Of a stretch of DNA of 8,874 bases, positions 6,760 through 8,874 are shown piece after piece. A program made the position numbers and the translations under genes. Source of the stretch: JACDAS01 sp046262415 (GTDB lineage: Bacteria; Actinomycetota; Thermoleophilia; Gaiellales; Gaiellaceae); assembly GCA_046262415.1 (NCBI GenBank), contig JBHEMU010000059.1, positions 1 to 8,874 on the forward strand, in the 5' to 3' direction. Each line of letters begins with the position of its first letter. The first letter of the stretch is position 1. The notes under the pieces are model-generated. The model saw nothing but the letters and a program-made list of their open reading frames with translations, was not told the origin of the DNA and did not search any database.

Positions 6760-8058
6760 TCAGCGGACCACGTCGAGCACGACCGGCCGTGGCGGCGGCG
6801 CGGCCTCACCCAGCTCGTAGGCTGCCGCGACGGCGGCAGCCGCCTCGCTGGCCGCCGCTTCGCTGCGCGCGTGGATCTCCGCGAGCGGGTCTCCCGCTGC
6901 GACGGCGTCGCCTCGCTTCCGCAGGCAGAGCACGCCGACCGCGTGGTCGATCTCCTCGTCCTTCGTCCCCCGGCCAGCGCCGAGGCGAAGCGCAGCCGTC
7001 CCCACCGCCACAGCGCCTAGCCGGACGACGTAGCCTGCCCGGGGCGCCGTCACCGCGCGCACGACCGGGGCGGCCGGCAGGACGGCACGGTCGGGATTGC
7101 CGCCCTGCGCTCGGATCCACCGCTCGTAGGCCCGGTACGCCGAGCCGTCGCCGACCGCCGACTCCGCCCGCCTGCGGGCCTCCTCGAGGCCGATGTCGAG
7201 GTCGGAGAGCGAGAGCAGGTGCGCGGCGGCCTCGAGGACGAGGCCCGTGAGGTCGGCCGGGCCGCGGCCCTGGATCGTCTCCGCCGCCTCGCGGACCTCG
7301 AGCGCGTTCCCGACGGCGCGACCGAGCGGCTGGTCCATGTCGGTGAGCAGGCAGGCGACCTCGCGACCCGCCCTGCGGCCCAGCTCGATCATCGCGTCCG
7401 CCAGCTCGCGCGCGGCGGTCTCGGACTTCATGAAGGCGCCGTCGCCGACCTTGACGTCGAGCACGATCGCGTCCGCTCCGGCCGCGAGCTTCTTCGACAT
7501 GATGCTCGCCGCGATCAGCGACACGTTCTCCACCGTCGCCGTCACGTCCCGCAGCGCGTAGAGCAGCTTGTCGGCCGGCACCAGGTCCGCGCTCTGACCG
7601 ACGATCGCCAGGCCGGTCTCGCGCACCTGGGCGACGAACTCCTCCGTCGAGAGCTCGGCCCTGAAGCCCGGAATCGACTCCAGCTTGTCGAGCGTGCCGC
7701 CGGTGTGCCCGAGGCCGCGGCCGCTCATCTTCCCGAAGGGCACCCCGCAGGCGGCGACGATCGGCCCGACGGCGATCGACGTCTTGTCGCCGACGCCGCC
7801 CGTGGAGTGCTTGTCGACGGCCTTGCGTCCGAGAGCCCGGCCCAGGTCGATCGTGGCGCCGCTGGCGATCATCGCGTCCGTGAGCGCGAGCGTCTCGGCA
7901 TGCGAGAGCCCGCGGAAGTACACGGCCATCAGGAAGGCGGCCAGCTGGTAGTCCGGGACGTCGCCGCGGGCGTAGCCGAGGATCAGGTCCGAGAGCTCGC
8001 CGGGCGCCAGCTCCTCCCCGTCGCGCTTGCGCTCGATCAGCTCGGCCGGGCGGATCAT
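6760..8058 (-). CDS. deoA: Thymidine / pyrimidine-nucleoside phosphorylase
   Basis: Catalyses reversible phosphorolysis of thymidine (and, in broader-specificity members, uridine) to the free base and (deoxy)ribose-1-phosphate, in the cytoplasm as part of nucleoside salvage. The protein has 432 residues, typical for the family (about 430-440). An N-terminal helical domain (1-70) is followed by the phosphate-binding stretch DKHSTGGVGDKTS (82-94). The family signature SGRGLGHTGGTLDKLE spans 112-127. RDVTATVEN (170-178) and SIMSKK (185-190) supply Arg170, Ser185 and Lys189, which correspond to the base-binding Arg, Ser and Lys of the E. coli enzyme. DVKVGDGAFMK (201-211) and TDMDQPLGRAVGNALEV (239-255) follow, with the C-terminal PYNP_C domain from about 330. 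All key residues are present. The ATG at 8058 overlaps the methyltransferase stop as ATGA. A longer reading frame upstream is a shadow of the methyltransferase gene. Last gene of its operon. Strict thymidine versus broad pyrimidine specificity is not resolved. Confidence 0.97.
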   Translation of the reverse strand: MIRPAELIERKRDGEELAPGELSDLILGYARGDVPDYQLAAFLMAVYFRGLSHAETLALTDAMIASGATIDLGRALGRKAVDKHSTGGVGDKTSIAVGPIVAACGVPFGKMSGRGLGHTGGTLDKLESIPGFRAELSTEEFVAQVRETGLAIVGQSADLVPADKLLYALRDVTATVENVSLIAASIMSKKLAAGADAIVLDVKVGDGAFMKSETAARELADAMIELGRRAGREVACLLTDMDQPLGRAVGNALEVREAAETIQGRGPADLTGLVLEAAAHLLSLSDLDIGLEEARRRAESAVGDGSAYRAYERWIRAQGGNPDRAVLPAAPVVRAVTAPRAGYVVRLGAVAVGTAALRLGAGRGTKDEEIDHAVGVLCLRKRGDAVAAGDPLAEIHARSEAAASEAAAAVAAAYELGEAAPPPRPVVLDVVR

Positions 8059-8777
8059 TCGCAGACGAAGATCGTGTTCCGCCTCGTCGCGCGGAGCGGC
8101 CCCTCGAAGTGGGGGACGCGGGCGGCCAGGTGCTTGTGGACGATCGACGAGGCGATGTACCCCCGGACGGCGGCGGCGTCCGCGAACGTCACCGTTCCCT
8201 CGACGTCCCGCCGCTCCACTCGCGCGAAGTGGGCGCGGAGGGCCGCCTCGCCGTTCTCGGAGAAGAATCGCGACGGCTCCTGCCCGCGCCGGCGGCCGGC
8301 GAGCGACCAGAGCTCGTCGAGGTGCCGCAGGGAGTTGGTGGAGGCGACGAGACGCCCGCCGGGCCGCAGCACCCGGGCGAGCTCGGCCAGCGCCCGGTCG
8401 AGGTCGGGCACGTGGTAGAGCATCCAGTTCGCGACGGCGCAGTCGAACTCGCCGTCGCCGAAGGGAAGGTCCTGAACGTCCGCCACGCGCGCGTCGACTC
8501 CGCGCGCCCGCGTCAGCTCGACCATCCGGGGCGACTGGTCGACCGCGAGGATCTCGGACGCGAGGTCGCGGGCGAGTCGCTCCGCGAACTCCCCCATGCC
8601 GCAGCCGACCTCGAGCACGCGGCGAGGCCGGACCTCCGCCACCGCCGCGAAGGCGGTGTCGCGAGCGTCGGGCCCGTGCACTCCCTCGTAGACCGAGACG
8701 CGCGAGCGAAGCCCCTCCTCGGTCGCGTACTCGCGGCGAACGACCTCCGGGTCGTCCAGCCTGGGAACCTCGCTCAA
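8055..8777 (-). CDS. Class I SAM-dependent methyltransferase, target unknown
   Basis: A 240-residue cytoplasmic protein with a complete Rossmann-type methyltransferase core. Motif I is VLEVGCGMGEF (54-64), the acidic SAM-ribose residue is Asp80 in ILAVDQSP, motif II is FDCAVANWMLYHVPD (111-125), and motif III is ARVLRPGGRLVAST (134-147). This is the Methyltransf_11/UbiE-like layout, a group acting on many small molecules, lipids and some macromolecules, so no substrate is assigned. I chose the TTG at 8777 because its TTGA overlaps the deoB stop, matching the 4-base overlap at the other end (ATGA with deoA). A GTG at 8834 in the same frame would overlap deoB by about 60 bases and add 19 Ala/Arg-rich residues unlike the family. 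No strong ribosome site precedes the TTG, which fits translational coupling. The tight position between deoB and deoA implies co-expression with nucleoside salvage but does not prove a related substrate. Confidence 0.87.
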   Translation of the reverse strand: MSEVPRLDDPEVVRREYATEEGLRSRVSVYEGVHGPDARDTAFAAVAEVRPRRVLEVGCGMGEFAERLARDLASEILAVDQSPRMVELTRARGVDARVADVQDLPFGDGEFDCAVANWMLYHVPDLDRALAELARVLRPGGRLVASTNSLRHLDELWSLAGRRRGQEPSRFFSENGEAALRAHFARVERRDVEGTVTFADAAAVRGYIASSIVHKHLAARVPHFEGPLRATRRNTIFVCE

Positions 8778-8874
8778 GGCGCGACGATCGGCGAGCCGGG
8801 CAGCCCACGGGAGGGCTGCTTGCCCCCGAGCCACGTGTTGACCGTGGCGCCGACGTCCGCGAACTCGCCCTCAT
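8774..8874 (-). CDS. deoB: Phosphopentomutase, C-terminal fragment (5' part outside window)
   Basis: Only the last 32 codons and a partial codon are present, ending at a TGA at 8776-8774. The tail begins EGEFADVGATV, which resembles the conserved end of phosphopentomutases (E. coli-type FADIG-x-T after the metal-binding histidines). It continues with a short variable end containing LPGSPIV. The truncated first codon reads xAT, compatible with the His or Asp expected just before. DeoB, a di-manganese enzyme of the alkaline phosphatase superfamily, interconverts (deoxy)ribose-1-phosphate and -5-phosphate, using the product of the DeoA reaction encoded two genes downstream. That context strengthens the call, but so little sequence is visible that another family cannot be fully excluded. 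Its stop overlaps the likely TTG start of the methyltransferase. Confidence 0.68.
   Translation of the reverse strand, partial: EGEFADVGATVNTWLGGKQPSRGLPGSPIVAP

Noticed and set aside
7219..8418. 399-codon + strand open frame spanning deoA and the methyltransferase
   Set aside because: It crosses two well-supported minus-strand genes and encodes Arg/Asp/Gly-rich sequence with no family resemblance.
8059..8874. Upstream extension of deoA to the window edge, suggesting a 704-residue protein
   Set aside because: The extension is a shadow frame of the methyltransferase gene. DeoA family length and the ATGA overlap fix the start at 8058.

Overview
All genes in this 8.9 kb window lie on the minus strand, so transcription runs from high to low coordinates. 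The DNA is very GC-rich with strongly GC-biased third codon positions. Start codons include GTG and probably TTG, and neighbouring genes overlap by a few bases. This fits a high-GC bacterium, and an actinobacterial lineage such as Thermoleophilia would be plausible. That placement is an inference, because no rRNA or other marker gene is present.

Right part (8874 to 6760): the end of a nucleoside-salvage operon. It holds the C-terminal tail of a probable phosphopentomutase (deoB, cut by the window edge), a class I SAM-dependent methyltransferase of unknown target, and a complete thymidine/pyrimidine-nucleoside phosphorylase (deoA). Each pair of neighbours overlaps by 4 bases. DeoA and DeoB would act in sequence: pyrimidine (deoxy)nucleoside to (deoxy)ribose-1-phosphate, then to (deoxy)ribose-5-phosphate. 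The role of the methyltransferase between them is not obvious.

Middle (6759 to 6514): a 246-base gap with no gene. It has one AT-richer patch with a plausible promoter for the next operon, followed by a GC-rich leader of about 180 bases with small hairpins.

Left part (6513 to 1): a surface-polysaccharide operon. In transcription order it encodes a Gfo/Idh/MocA sugar dehydrogenase, a polysaccharide flippase, an O-antigen ligase/polymerase-like membrane protein, a GT4 glycosyltransferase, and a second polymerase/ligase-like membrane protein that runs off the left edge. The first four genes are joined by overlapping stop and start codons (GTGA, GTGA, and GTGA or TGATG). Together they suggest making a modified sugar, adding it to a lipid-linked glycan, flipping the glycan across the membrane, and polymerising or transferring it. 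The last gene is the most unusual part of the window. It has a Wzy-like membrane core followed, at the place where the family's large outer loop begins, by at least about 135 residues of soluble sequence that look like a beta-sandwich domain. I saw no tRNA, rRNA, CRISPR array, insertion sequence or attachment site.
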